This document shows positions 1-8,702 of a DNA stretch of 64,000 nt, piece by piece. The translations under genes and the position numbers were made by a program. A model generated the notes under the pieces. That model was not told the origin of the DNA, ran no database searches, and worked only from the letters and a program-made list of their open reading frames with translations. The stretch lies in NCBI GenBank assembly GCA_027365775.1, contig DAHXLX010000002.1, positions 1 through 64,000 of the forward strand, read 5' to 3'. This DNA comes from Candidatus Saccharimonadota bacterium. GTDB taxonomy: Bacteria; Patescibacteriota; Saccharimonadia; Saccharimonadales; UBA4665. Positions within the stretch are counted from its first letter, which is position 1, and each line of letters starts with the position of its first letter.

Positions 1-231
1 GACCACTGAACGGCCTACGACTACGACCACTGAACGGCCTACGACTACGACCACTGAACGGCCTACGACTACGACCACTGAACGGCCTACGACTACGACC
101 ACTGAACGGCCTACGACTACGACCACAGTTGCGCCGACTACGACCACTGAACGGCCTACGACTACGACCACAGTTGCGCCGACTACGACCACAGTTGCGC
201 CGACTACGACCACAGCTGCGCCTACAACTAC
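1..231 (+). repeat. Tandem 24-bp and 21-bp coding repeats
   Basis: Five exact copies of a 24-bp unit (begins gaccactgaacggcctac) fill 1-120. Then come a 21-bp variant (121-141), one more 24-bp copy (142-165), two further 21-bp variants (166-207) and a diverged copy to about 231. Both lengths are multiples of three, so copy number can change without breaking the frame. Exact identity between copies suggests recent slippage. The array continues past the left edge, so total copy number is unknown. Confidence 0.95.
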
Positions 232-463
232 TACTATTCCCCCGACTAAAGATACAGTGCCTGGTTGTGACCCTATAAGTCCCGAACCATGTCCAACTGG
301 TAGCTACCAAACGGCTGAGTTGAGTGCTGCAAATGAGACTAACACCAACAACAAAGTAAGCAGTGACTGGGTACTAAATGCTGCATTTGCAGCAGTAGGG
401 ATAGCCGGATTATTGTGGCCAATTCGTCGTAGATTAATTAATGGTCGCATTAACCGCAAATAA
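2..463 (+). CDS. Thr/Pro-rich surface protein, 5' end outside window
   Basis: The frame is open from the left edge. It begins with tandem TTERPTT and TTVAPTT blocks encoded by 24-bp and 21-bp DNA repeats, a low-complexity stalk typical of wall-spanning surface proteins. After about residue 85 comes a Cys-containing stretch (PGCDPISPEPCPTG). The end is a hydrophobic segment (VLNAAFAAVGIAGLLW) followed by an Arg/Lys-rich tail (PIRRRLINGRINRK), so the protein is probably anchored at its C-terminus with the stalk outside. A GTG at 257 could be mistaken for a start, but the frame continues upstream of it. The gene ends 11 nt before the next surface-protein gene, suggesting an operon. The N-terminal function domain is not visible. 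Confidence 0.75.
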   Translation, partial: TTERPTTTTTERPTTTTTERPTTTTTERPTTTTTERPTTTTTVAPTTTTERPTTTTTVAPTTTTVAPTTTTAAPTTTTIPPTKDTVPGCDPISPEPCPTGSYQTAELSAANETNTNNKVSSDWVLNAAFAAVGIAGLLWPIRRRLINGRINRK

Positions 464-474
464 GGAGTAGAACC

Positions 475-1392
475 ATGAGTTTCATTAACTATCGTAAATC
501 ATTCATCGCCATAATTAGTATTTTGGCATTAAGTCTCAGTACTTTAATGTTTGGCGGTACGGTCTCGGCTGCTTGTTATGAGTACAATCCAAATGGTGGC
601 ATGATAACGTCTGCCACGCCGGTGTTTAACAATTTTTGTAATGTACCATACGGCGTCGGCAATGAGGCACAATTTGTAAGAATTAGGCAAGATAGCAATG
701 GTATCGATACGGATAATCAGAACAATCCGGCTTATCAGAACAGTTTGACTACCAATTGTGTAGCCGGCGACAAGTTTGATATCTGGAACTATCTACACAA
801 CAATGCCTCCCAACAATATAATCCCGATACAAATCCAAGCAATCCATCAGCGGTTGCGCATAATGTGGTAGAAAACTTGACTGCACAAACCGGTACCGCC
901 AGCACTTTTACATTCGCTGATACGGTCAGTGCATCAAATGCAGCAAGTGTAAGTGACAGCACAACCTTAAGTTGTAATGGTCAACAGTTCAATATGTCTA
1001 TCGTACCTGGCTCAGTCAATCTGTATAGTCTAGCTTACAACAATGGGCAGGGAGAGTGGATTAATATTTCAAAATACCTAAATAGTGATACTGGTCCCAT
1101 TAACCAAGGTAATTACAAGGTTGGTAGTCCGATATTTGCAAGTGGTGATCAATGGGGATGTTGGAATTACCGAATAGCGATTGTCTATCAAGTAATGTTA
1201 GCTTCAGTACCAACCCCGACACCAACCCCAACCCCGACACCAACCCCGACCCCAACACCGACGCCAAAAACACTCGTAAACACTGGTCCCGGTACGACTG
1301 GTACGATAGTTACATTTGCAATTTCTACAGTTATTGGTGCAACTTTATATAAAAGACGACTCGCAAAGAGATTAAATGGCAGAATCGGGTAA
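475..1392 (+). CDS. Secreted surface protein with PT-repeat stalk and sortase-like C-terminus
   Basis: 305 residues. An N-terminal signal peptide (basic start, hydrophobic core IAIISILALSLSTLMF, probable cleavage after TVSA) precedes a Cys-containing extracellular region. Around residues 244-265 is a TP dipeptide stalk, followed by LVNTG, a hydrophobic helix (TIVTFAISTVIGATLY) and KRRLAKR. That is the layout of an LPXTG-type sorting signal with Val in place of Pro. The ATG has a good ribosome site (aaggag, 464-469). It probably forms an operon with the upstream surface protein. The ligand or adhesive function cannot be told from sequence; sortase processing is inferred from the tail. Confidence 0.8.
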   Translation: MSFINYRKSFIAIISILALSLSTLMFGGTVSAACYEYNPNGGMITSATPVFNNFCNVPYGVGNEAQFVRIRQDSNGIDTDNQNNPAYQNSLTTNCVAGDKFDIWNYLHNNASQQYNPDTNPSNPSAVAHNVVENLTAQTGTASTFTFADTVSASNAASVSDSTTLSCNGQQFNMSIVPGSVNLYSLAYNNGQGEWINISKYLNSDTGPINQGNYKVGSPIFASGDQWGCWNYRIAIVYQVMLASVPTPTPTPTPTPTPTPTPTPKTLVNTGPGTTGTIVTFAISTVIGATLYKRRLAKRLNGRIG

Positions 1393-1494
1393 CTATTGGT
1401 GGATAAGTACTAGCCTAAAAATACTTTCTGTGATATAAAGAAATATAGTTATATTCAAAAACACAGAGCTATGACTGACCGCTCTTGGAACGAG

Positions 1495-1523
1495 AATCTC
1501 GGGGAAACCCGGGATTTTCTTTT
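1495..1523 (+). terminator. Rho-independent terminator
   Basis: A 9-bp stem (aatctcggg / cccgggatt, one G-U pair) with a GAAA tetraloop is followed by ttttctttt. It ends the surface-protein operon just before tRNA-Glu. Confidence 0.8.
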
Positions 1524-1558
1524 CTAATCTGTTATGTTAGTATAGGCGAGACATTTTT

Positions 1559-3149
<1,591 letters not shown>

Positions 3150-3168
3150 AACTAAATAATAGCATCGT

Positions 3169-3345
3169 TTATTTACGAACCAAATATTCTCTTATAGCCT
3201 GTCTGGCAAGTAATTCATAATCTTTGATCATAGATTTTATCTCAAGATCACTAAGGCTAGAAGCCCCTTTTCCTATTAATTTCCGTGCTTCTTTAGTCGA
3301 TATAATAGGCTTCTTAGGTATTAGTGATGGTCGAACATAATTCAT
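3169..3345 (-). CDS. Short hypothetical protein of the recombinase block
   Basis: 58 residues, starting MNYVRPSLIPKK. The middle is Ser/Lys rich (TKEARKLIGKGASSLSDLEI) and the end is helical (MIKDYELLARQAIREYLVRK). It lies 19 nt upstream of the serine recombinase in the same orientation and 48 nt downstream of the previous gene, as in a compact operon. A small accessory factor of the element, such as an excision-direction helper, is possible but is only inference. No family is recognised. Confidence 0.55.
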   Translation of the reverse strand: MNYVRPSLIPKKPIISTKEARKLIGKGASSLSDLEIKSMIKDYELLARQAIREYLVRK

Positions 3346-3393
3346 TACCCCTGAATGGTAAAATGTAAGCCAATTGAACTCGAGATGGTGATT

Positions 3394-4080
3394 TTACGAT
3401 TCAATTCCATCCCATTTTGGCATATGGGTATAAAAATAACGCTTCAAGCTATCTGGTGAATTATGGGAAGGGACACCATTATATAGTGGCAAAGCTCGTT
3501 GTTCGTATAGGCTGAATATCTGAGCAAAAGTTTTTCTTTTGCCGTTTTTATCTTTTAATCTTTGTTTGTAAATCGCATAGATAAGTTTAGGGTTCTCTCC
3601 TGCTTGAGCTTGATGCTTGTTTAGTTTTAGTTTTTCGAGAAGCTGTTTTTGTTTTTCCTCAACAAGAAACCAGATAGCTTGAATATCCTTTTGAGTCGTA
3701 TAAGCTGTTATCTCTATAGCTAAAGTATCTTCACTTACAACATCTCCAGAACCTCTTACTAAAGGCTGATGTTGGGCGAATCCTCTAATCTCTTTGTTAT
3801 CTATTAAGCCTAATTCGATAATATATTCCGGCACTTCAAAATTAGTTGCTGCCTCTTTAATTAACCCTACACAACTAGTAGCACTGTCTATTGTTAACAA
3901 TCTATCAAGAAGGTCTCCTTTTTGTGCAAGCAAGAGCATAACCTGATAATGCTCTCCTAATGCATCCTTCATACAAGATAGGATTCGATTTTTGCATTCA
4001 ATAAAGTCAGGATCATCAAACAGATAAAACAAAAACCAATCTCTATCTGTTCTAGGTGATCGAAAACTTATGTCTGACAA
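3394..4080 (-). CDS. Hypothetical protein of the integrated element
   Basis: 228 residues, soluble, no signal peptide or membrane helix. An N-terminal aromatic segment (DRDWFLFYLFDDPDFIECKN) precedes a mixed region. A Lys/Gln-rich helix (about 130-160) comes next, and the C-terminal part ends RYFYTHMPKWDGIES. It lies 10 nt downstream of the terminase-small-subunit-like gene, so the two are probably co-transcribed. No known domain is recognised. Position between a terminase-like gene and an integrase suggests it belongs to the mobile element. Confidence 0.6.
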   Translation of the reverse strand: MSDISFRSPRTDRDWFLFYLFDDPDFIECKNRILSCMKDALGEHYQVMLLLAQKGDLLDRLLTIDSATSCVGLIKEAATNFEVPEYIIELGLIDNKEIRGFAQHQPLVRGSGDVVSEDTLAIEITAYTTQKDIQAIWFLVEEKQKQLLEKLKLNKHQAQAGENPKLIYAIYKQRLKDKNGKRKTFAQIFSLYEQRALPLYNGVPSHNSPDSLKRYFYTHMPKWDGIES

Positions 4081-4090
4081 GATACCTTAA

Positions 4091-4519
4091 TTATATGCCG
4101 TACTTATCTCTTTGCCTGTTTATCAATGTCTGAGAATAAGGTCTTGGGATGTTGTTGATGAAAATAATATCTCCGCCTTCGTTTAAGGGTTTAGAATTAC
4201 GACCTATATATCCTTTAATCTCCAGTGCTGTTTCAAGGTATCGGTGTCTTATGGCATAATCTGGTATTTTATTGGACGAAGGATTCTTATTGTTTCTAAC
4301 AATAACTTTAGTGGCATTCAATCCCTCTTTTAATGTCTTAGCCAAAGCCTTATCATCCAAGCCCATATTTTCAAGAATTTCCTTAAAACCTTTTGATCTA
4401 GTCACTTTTTGAGGATTTTTAATCATAGCATCAGAATAACCGGCTTTTCTCATAGCAGAGGCCATAGTTCCACCATTTTCCACGATTTCTTTAGCTATCA
4501 TTCTTTGTCTATAAGTCAC
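4091..4519 (-). CDS. Terminase small-subunit-like DNA-binding protein
   Basis: 142 residues. The N-terminus (TYRQRMIAKEIVENGGTMASAMRKAGYSDAM) has the shape of the helix-turn-helix opening of phage terminase small subunits: 'A..i.enGGt...Am..AGYs...a.np.k.t.s.gf.e.l'. The remainder (ALAKTLKEGLNATK ... DYAIRHRYLETALEIKGYIG) also fits that family, where it marks packaging DNA. No terminase large subunit, portal or capsid gene is nearby, so this may be a co-opted regulator of a small integrative element. It is the first gene of the leftward block. Confidence 0.6.
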   Translation of the reverse strand: MTYRQRMIAKEIVENGGTMASAMRKAGYSDAMIKNPQKVTRSKGFKEILENMGLDDKALAKTLKEGLNATKVIVRNNKNPSSNKIPDYAIRHRYLETALEIKGYIGRNSKPLNEGGDIIFINNIPRPYSQTLINRQRDKYGI

Positions 4520-4605
4520 AACATTATATTATATAAAAGTGAGTATATTGCAATTATGTTATCAGTAAATACTATTGATATAAATTAATTTAATGCAAAT
4601 TTAAG

Positions 4606-5181
4606 ATGAGTAATAAATCTGCCATTTCTGATATAAAACCTGTTAAATCTCCAATCAAACTATTTTATTGCTCAAAGTGTGGCCAAAAGCAGAATAAAGT
4701 TAATCAAAAATACTGTAGTAATTGCGGCAGCCCCTTCTATATAGAACAAAAAATAAGTGATGAAAATAATATTTTAGATTCAGAACATCAAGGTGAAAAT
4801 TATACTTCTAACCTAAATAGGATTGGTGGGTGGCTGATTCTTCCTTATATAGGATTTTATTTGTTTCTTTTATACAGTGTGATTTATATAGCATACTATT
4901 TTGGGAATTATTCAGTGTCTCCAAATAAATTTTTATTAGCCAGTGCCATAGCAATCTTTGGTATGTCTTTTTCGTGTATTATACAAATCCATAAAAGAAA
5001 TAAATTATTTCGTAATTATGTCTACACACTTTATTCAATAGGAATTATTCAATCATTATATATTTCATTTTCCACACACAAAGCATCTACTTTTATAATT
5101 TATGGTGGTATTTATTTCATTTGGATGCTGTATTTCTCTAAGTCTAAACGTGTTGAAGCATTTTTGGGTAGCAAAGAATAG
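4606..5181 (+). CDS. Zinc-ribbon membrane protein with DUF2569-like region
   Basis: 191 residues. An N-terminal zinc ribbon (FYCSKCGQKQ ... YCSNCGSPF, four Cys) is followed by a linker. The membrane region opens with RIGGWLILPYIGFYLFLLY, the hallmark of DUF2569, and has about four hydrophobic helices in total. There is no signal peptide, so the ribbon should be cytoplasmic. It is the first gene of a small rightward group of membrane proteins next to the integrated element. Function is unknown. Confidence 0.7.
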   Translation: MSNKSAISDIKPVKSPIKLFYCSKCGQKQNKVNQKYCSNCGSPFYIEQKISDENNILDSEHQGENYTSNLNRIGGWLILPYIGFYLFLLYSVIYIAYYFGNYSVSPNKFLLASAIAIFGMSFSCIIQIHKRNKLFRNYVYTLYSIGIIQSLYISFSTHKASTFIIYGGIYFIWMLYFSKSKRVEAFLGSKE

Positions 5182-5202
5182 TGATGAGATATGTAAATTA
5201 AT

Positions 5203-5745
5203 ATGACAAGAGTTGCTAGCATAGTTGTATCGGAAGACGAATCATATGATTTTTACGATAACAAGCTAATCGTCGGAGAGGACGAAATACCATATGAATA
5301 CATTCAGGGCTTTGGGTTTTTGTTAACACATCGTAAACAAGGAGTGGACTTTGTACCTATTGCAAACTCAACTAGTTTTACTATTTTGTTAGACCTTGGC
5401 AAAAACGGTATTTACAAATTTGGGCATCGTTCTCTTGGCGTATCAGCTTTTAGAACTAATAAGCAAAGATCTTTAGACAGAGTATATTCAGATACTATTA
5501 AATGTATTGATGAGCTACTTTCTCCATTGATATTAAAAAAAATGCTCAATACTTTATCGGAAAATGGAGAAGTATCAGTCGGTAAATTAACAATTAAGCC
5601 GGATTACTTATTTAACGTTACGTCATTTAGGACAAAACAAATACCTTTACACAAATATACATCTTATAAGTTTGCTCAAGGTAAGGTTATGCTTTATGAG
5701 TCGGGTAAATCTTTACCGTTTTTTCGACTTATTTATCTACAATAA
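5203..5745 (+). CDS. Hypothetical protein
   Basis: 180 residues, no signal peptide and no clear membrane helix. Short beta-rich segments (YDFYDNKLIVGEDEIPYEYI; TSFTILLDLGKNGIYKFGH) appear twice in similar order: the second half again has a 'GKLTIKPDYLF ... IPLHKYTSYKF' pattern. A duplicated PH-like beta fold is therefore possible, but I do not recognise a family. It starts 21 nt after the zinc-ribbon membrane protein and is probably in the same operon. Confidence 0.55.
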   Translation: MTRVASIVVSEDESYDFYDNKLIVGEDEIPYEYIQGFGFLLTHRKQGVDFVPIANSTSFTILLDLGKNGIYKFGHRSLGVSAFRTNKQRSLDRVYSDTIKCIDELLSPLILKKMLNTLSENGEVSVGKLTIKPDYLFNVTSFRTKQIPLHKYTSYKFAQGKVMLYESGKSLPFFRLIYLQ

Positions 5746-5804
5746 ATGCACCTTTACTACCTGCATTCTTGGGGCATCTTTTAAGATCTAAATAAGGAGT
5801 AGCG

Positions 5805-6248
5805 ATGTATTGTCAAAATTGTGGAGCTAAAAATACGAACGATGCATCTTATTGTTTTCAATGTGGTTCAAAGTTGAATAATCAACAAGGGTCAAAAAAT
5901 GAACTAAGAATTTCTAATCATGGAAGGATACATAAAACTAGCCCAATTAGTACAGGTAATATACAAAGACAAAGACGCAATAGAAACATTTTTATATGGA
6001 TAGCTGTAATTGTGATATCCTTTGTCGGTATAGGCATTTGGTATAACGACACACACTATAATTCAACATTTAAAAATAACTTTATGAATGGTTGCGAAAA
6101 TCAAGGTGGTTCAACGAGTAGTTGTGGATGTGCATATAATGTTTTATCCAATAATTTTAGTTATTCAGAAGCGAAATCAATAAATGCAAATCCTTCCGGT
6201 AGTCCATATTCACAGAGTTATATTCGTGATGTACGTAGTACCTGTTAA
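5805..6248 (+). CDS. Zinc-ribbon protein with one membrane helix and Cys-rich outer domain
   Basis: 147 residues. A zinc ribbon (MYCQNCGAKN ... YCFQCGSK) opens the protein. A basic linker and one hydrophobic helix (IFIWIAVIVISFVGIGIWY, about 66-84) follow. The short C-terminal domain has five Cys (GCENQGGSTSSCGCAYNVL ... STC), likely disulfide bonded outside. The start is supported by aaggag at 5792-5797. The layout resembles 4606-5181 and may be a paralogous signalling or membrane-sensing design. Function is unknown. Confidence 0.7.
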   Translation: MYCQNCGAKNTNDASYCFQCGSKLNNQQGSKNELRISNHGRIHKTSPISTGNIQRQRRNRNIFIWIAVIVISFVGIGIWYNDTHYNSTFKNNFMNGCENQGGSTSSCGCAYNVLSNNFSYSEAKSINANPSGSPYSQSYIRDVRSTC

Positions 6249-6329
6249 TAGTCTTTATTAATTTATATTCAGTAGTGTAATTAAGTGTTGCCTTGAACTA
6301 GAAAGATATAATTTATTTAAGAAAAGAGA

Positions 6330-7001
6330 CTAATTGGAAATAGATATGTAATCTATTAATTCCACTTCTTCAATACCAAACTTGTTAACAATAAAGCGTT
6401 TTGGTAAGCCACCAACAGCTCCTGGGTATATTGGATCATCGCATGTAATTTGGATTAAATCTAATGCTATGTCATTTGATAAGCTTTGAATATCCGAATA
6501 AACGGAATCAGCTATATCCGTCCATCCCAAGAAAGCGTGGTCATCTAATATTTCTACAGGGCTCCAATTATTATCTCTTTCTAATTTTAGGATATGCATC
6601 TGTGTGTCTATTCCTCCTATAAGTACTTGGTCTGGGTGAGGTTCAGGAGTGTTTCTTAAAATGTACACTAAAATATCAGCAATTCCAGCCGTTGTTTGAG
6701 AGATTTTAGAAAAGAGTTCAAGGGTGTTAGTTAGATTATAAAGATCGTGCTCATTGATAGCTGTTTGGCTAGAATATCCAATAACGGCCTTGTTATTAAC
6801 TCTATATACTTTCTGAAAATCACGTCTTAAGTTTCTGGGGTTACCGTCACTAGCCATGCCATCACCGGTAGCTTCGATTTTGTCCTCTTGTTTTAGAAAT
6901 ATAACTAAACTCATAGATAAGCTAATCGTTTGTTCCTTCATTATAGGCAATGATAGATCACCAATGCGCATTAATAGTATGCTTTCATTATAAAAGTTCA
7001 A
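6330..7001 (-). CDS. Possible proteasome/HslV-like Ntn-hydrolase-fold protein
   Basis: 223 residues from a TTG start; starts at 6971 or 6941 are also possible. The segment SLVIFLKQEDKIEATGDGMASDG, then KVYRVNNKAVIGYSSQT, resembles the strand-turn pattern of proteasome beta or HslV proteins ('...ll.gDsrat.g......Ki..i.....iGysG'). No mature N-terminal Thr, Ser or Cys can be pointed to, so catalysis is doubtful. The TTG start overlaps the stop of a minus-strand micro-ORF (6998-7123) in a TTGA junction, suggesting translational coupling if that start is used. Confidence 0.5.
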   Translation of the reverse strand: MNFYNESILLMRIGDLSLPIMKEQTISLSMSLVIFLKQEDKIEATGDGMASDGNPRNLRRDFQKVYRVNNKAVIGYSSQTAINEHDLYNLTNTLELFSKISQTTAGIADILVYILRNTPEPHPDQVLIGGIDTQMHILKLERDNNWSPVEILDDHAFLGWTDIADSVYSDIQSLSNDIALDLIQITCDDPIYPGAVGGLPKRFIVNKFGIEEVELIDYISISN

Positions 7002-7123
7002 AATTCATAGGTTCCAATCCTGGTAGGAATGTTACAAACAAAACTGTTATACTTTAGAAGAGCATACCACTGGTTAATCTCTTCAAGAATATGGTTCCAA
7101 TTTGATAACAGGTGGTTCACCAT
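6998..7123 (-). CDS. Micro-ORF family copy 1 (long-type)
   Basis: 41 codons, starting MVNHLLSNWNHILEEI and then NQWYALL, with a tail containing NIP. Against the copy at 13470-13586, 9 of the first 25 codons differ synonymously and only 2 change the residue. It predicts one amphipathic helix. The stop overlaps the TTG start of 6330-7001. A diverged leader with a GTTCGAATC motif lies at about 7141-7255. Confidence 0.55.
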   Translation of the reverse strand: MVNHLLSNWNHILEEINQWYALLKYNSFVCNIPTRIGTYEF

Positions 7124-7284
7124 AACTGAATTATGCTATAAGAACCGTTTTTCTATCTGAAATTGCTGGTTATAAATATTTAGTACATTTGCAACGCAAA
7201 GTTGTCTTATGGGGTTGTAATCTGTTAATGCAAGTTCGAATCCCTTATGCTTGCAAAATATATCTCAAGATGTAATCTAATTGT

Positions 7285-7833
7285 ATGCAAGTGAGAATTG
7301 AGAGCTACAAAGACACACCTGAGCATCTTCCATTACTTGGTGAAGATGAGATTCTGGTTACCATTGATTATTTAAATATGCCAACTAGTGATTACTTTGT
7401 TATTGGTGGAGCAAATCTAGTACTACGCGGAATAAAATACTCTACGCCAGACCTAGATGTATTAGTCAGTGATAGTCTATTTGAGTCTTTACAAAGTGTT
7501 GATAGCTCACAAATTAAACAACCACCAAAGCCAGCTATTATGCGGGGAGCTTCAAATACAACCGTGTGGGTAAAGAACGATAGAACTCCAATTCCCCTAA
7601 GTGCAACCACATCATTAGGTGATGGGTATTATCCAATGAGCTTTGAAAGCCATAGAGATAGGGTAGAAACTGTACAGGGTGTTCCGTGTGTCTCACTTGA
7701 AGAAGTTATTGCAGCTAAGTCTGCCCTTCAGCGAGAAAAAGATTTACTAGACCTAGATGATATAAGTAGATTTATTGGACAAGCTATTAGTTTATGCCCA
7801 CGACCAGCTGTTGGGCCACTCTGGGAAAGCTGA
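7285..7833 (+). CDS. Nucleotidyltransferase-fold protein (AbiEii/MNT-like)
   Basis: 182 residues. The segment DYFVIGGANLVLRGIKYSTPDLDVLVS contains the GG-x-R ... T-x-D-x-D signature of the minimal nucleotidyltransferase fold. The C-terminal ALQREKDLLDLDDI resembles the helix that closes AbiEii and related antitoxin or toxin nucleotidyltransferases. Such proteins AMPylate toxins or modify tRNAs, so a defence or toxin-antitoxin role is likely by family. No partner gene is adjacent. It stands alone as one cassette of the accessory array, between two micro-ORF repeats. Confidence 0.65.
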   Translation: MQVRIESYKDTPEHLPLLGEDEILVTIDYLNMPTSDYFVIGGANLVLRGIKYSTPDLDVLVSDSLFESLQSVDSSQIKQPPKPAIMRGASNTTVWVKNDRTPIPLSATTSLGDGYYPMSFESHRDRVETVQGVPCVSLEEVIAAKSALQREKDLLDLDDISRFIGQAISLCPRPAVGPLWES

Positions 7834-7845
7834 ACCCTTTAAAAT

Positions 7846-7908
7846 TTAATACCACCCAATAACTTCAGTTACGATTTGTCTATAAATCGGACCCCTTAGG
7901 GTCACCAT
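7846..7908 (-). CDS. Micro-ORF family copy 2 (short-type, truncated)
   Basis: 20 codons, MVTLRGPIYRQIVTEVIGWY and then a stop. It matches the short-type consensus (MVTLRxSIYKxIVxEIIRWN) but ends at the Trp-Tyr position. It lies 12 nt past the stop of the nucleotidyltransferase, convergent to it. A clear hairpin leader is upstream (7918-7977). Confidence 0.45.
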   Translation of the reverse strand: MVTLRGPIYRQIVTEVIGWY

Positions 7909-7917
7909 AGGAATAGT

Positions 7918-7977
7918 ACAGATAAGAAATGGTTATAAAATTGAGTGTCCAAAGAATTGTTATCAATTCCCATCTGT
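7918..7977 (-). repeat. Hairpin leader upstream of micro-ORF copy 2
   Basis: On the minus strand ACAGATGGGAA pairs with TTCTTATCTGT over 11 bp with two G-U pairs. The loop is about 38 nt and contains TTTATAACC. The sequence ends about 9 nt before the micro-ORF start. Confidence 0.6.
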
Positions 7978-8027
7978 ATAATAGTTAGATTCTCCTTTGG
8001 TTCTTGGTGTTTGATTAGTTTTTGTGG

Positions 8028-8480
8028 CTAGTTTTTAGTAAACACATCACCCTGGGCTTTACCAGAAATTATAAGATTTCGAAGATTATCAGTAATAAGC
8101 ATTTCCCAAGCGTTTGAGCAATCCCCATAACAAACAAATTTAGGGGTTAAGCCAGAGTGCGTAAAATGAACCTCGGTCTTATCACCCTTCTTAGTGATTT
8201 CAAAGATAATGCTAGTACCTTTCCATTCATCTTTTTTAGGCACAAAACTTATGTAGGCGTCAGTTACATACCAAACTATTCTTTTACCTGGTACTAATTC
8301 GGTAATTTTTTGGGTAGAACGGTGTGCGTCACTGTAGCTATAAGTAAATTCAGAGCCAATCTTATCTGTAACACCATTTATTTCACCAGACCACCAACCT
8401 CGAACATTATTGATTGCATCAAACACTTGTTGCGGAGTCTGCTCAACCAAAAAACTTGCAGTAAAGTCTTGATTTTTCAT
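8028..8480 (-). CDS. SRPBCC/AHSA1-type START-fold protein
   Basis: 150 residues. The pattern 'tasflVeqtPqqVFdAInnVrgWWsgei' with FTYSYSDAHRSTQKITELVPGKRIVWYVTD and a late FTHSGL ... NAWEMLITDNLRNLI is typical of the AHSA1 (activator of Hsp90 ATPase homolog) branch of the SRPBCC superfamily, which binds hydrophobic ligands. There is no signal peptide. Its start is 2 nt after the stop of a micro-ORF (8483-8569) on the same strand. It is a single-gene cassette. The ligand is unknown. Confidence 0.8.
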   Translation of the reverse strand: MKNQDFTASFLVEQTPQQVFDAINNVRGWWSGEINGVTDKIGSEFTYSYSDAHRSTQKITELVPGKRIVWYVTDAYISFVPKKDEWKGTSIIFEITKKGDKTEVHFTHSGLTPKFVCYGDCSNAWEMLITDNLRNLIISGKAQGDVFTKN

Positions 8481-8482
8481 GT

Positions 8483-8569
8483 CTACGTATATTGTATCAA
8501 GGTGAGACTATTATTCCATCTAACAATTTCATTCGCTATTTGGTTATAAATCGGGGTGCTTAGGGTCAC
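8483..8569 (-). CDS. Micro-ORF family copy 3 (short-type)
   Basis: 28 codons from GTG (a CTG lies one codon upstream where other copies have ATG). It contains IYNQIANEIVRWN. It ends 2 nt before the start of the SRPBCC gene on the same strand, so the two could be read from one transcript. Confidence 0.5.
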   Translation of the reverse strand: MTLSTPIYNQIANEIVRWNNSLTLIQYT

Positions 8570-8702
8570 CAGTATCAGTTTTATCTTTGTTTGGGCGGCA
8601 AAGGTTATTTTATTATCTGAATTGGCTAAGAAGTTAATCTTTCAATTCTCCTATGCCGCTTTATTCTAAGATTAATACAAAGTACCATAAGAACATAAGA
8701 AT

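Noticed and set aside
1-231. CRISPR-like array
   Set aside because: The units are directly adjacent with no unique spacers and are in-frame coding repeats of a surface protein.
257-463. Separate 68-codon gene starting at GTG 257
   Set aside because: The frame is open to the left edge through the repeats, so it is the end of a larger protein.
4091-4519. A complete prophage
   Set aside because: Only a terminase-small-subunit-like gene and an integrase are seen; no large terminase, portal, capsid or tail gene is present.
7141-7260. A functional tRNA
   Set aside because: The T-loop-like GTTCGAATC lacks a matching T-stem and no acceptor stem can be formed, so at most it is tRNA-derived.
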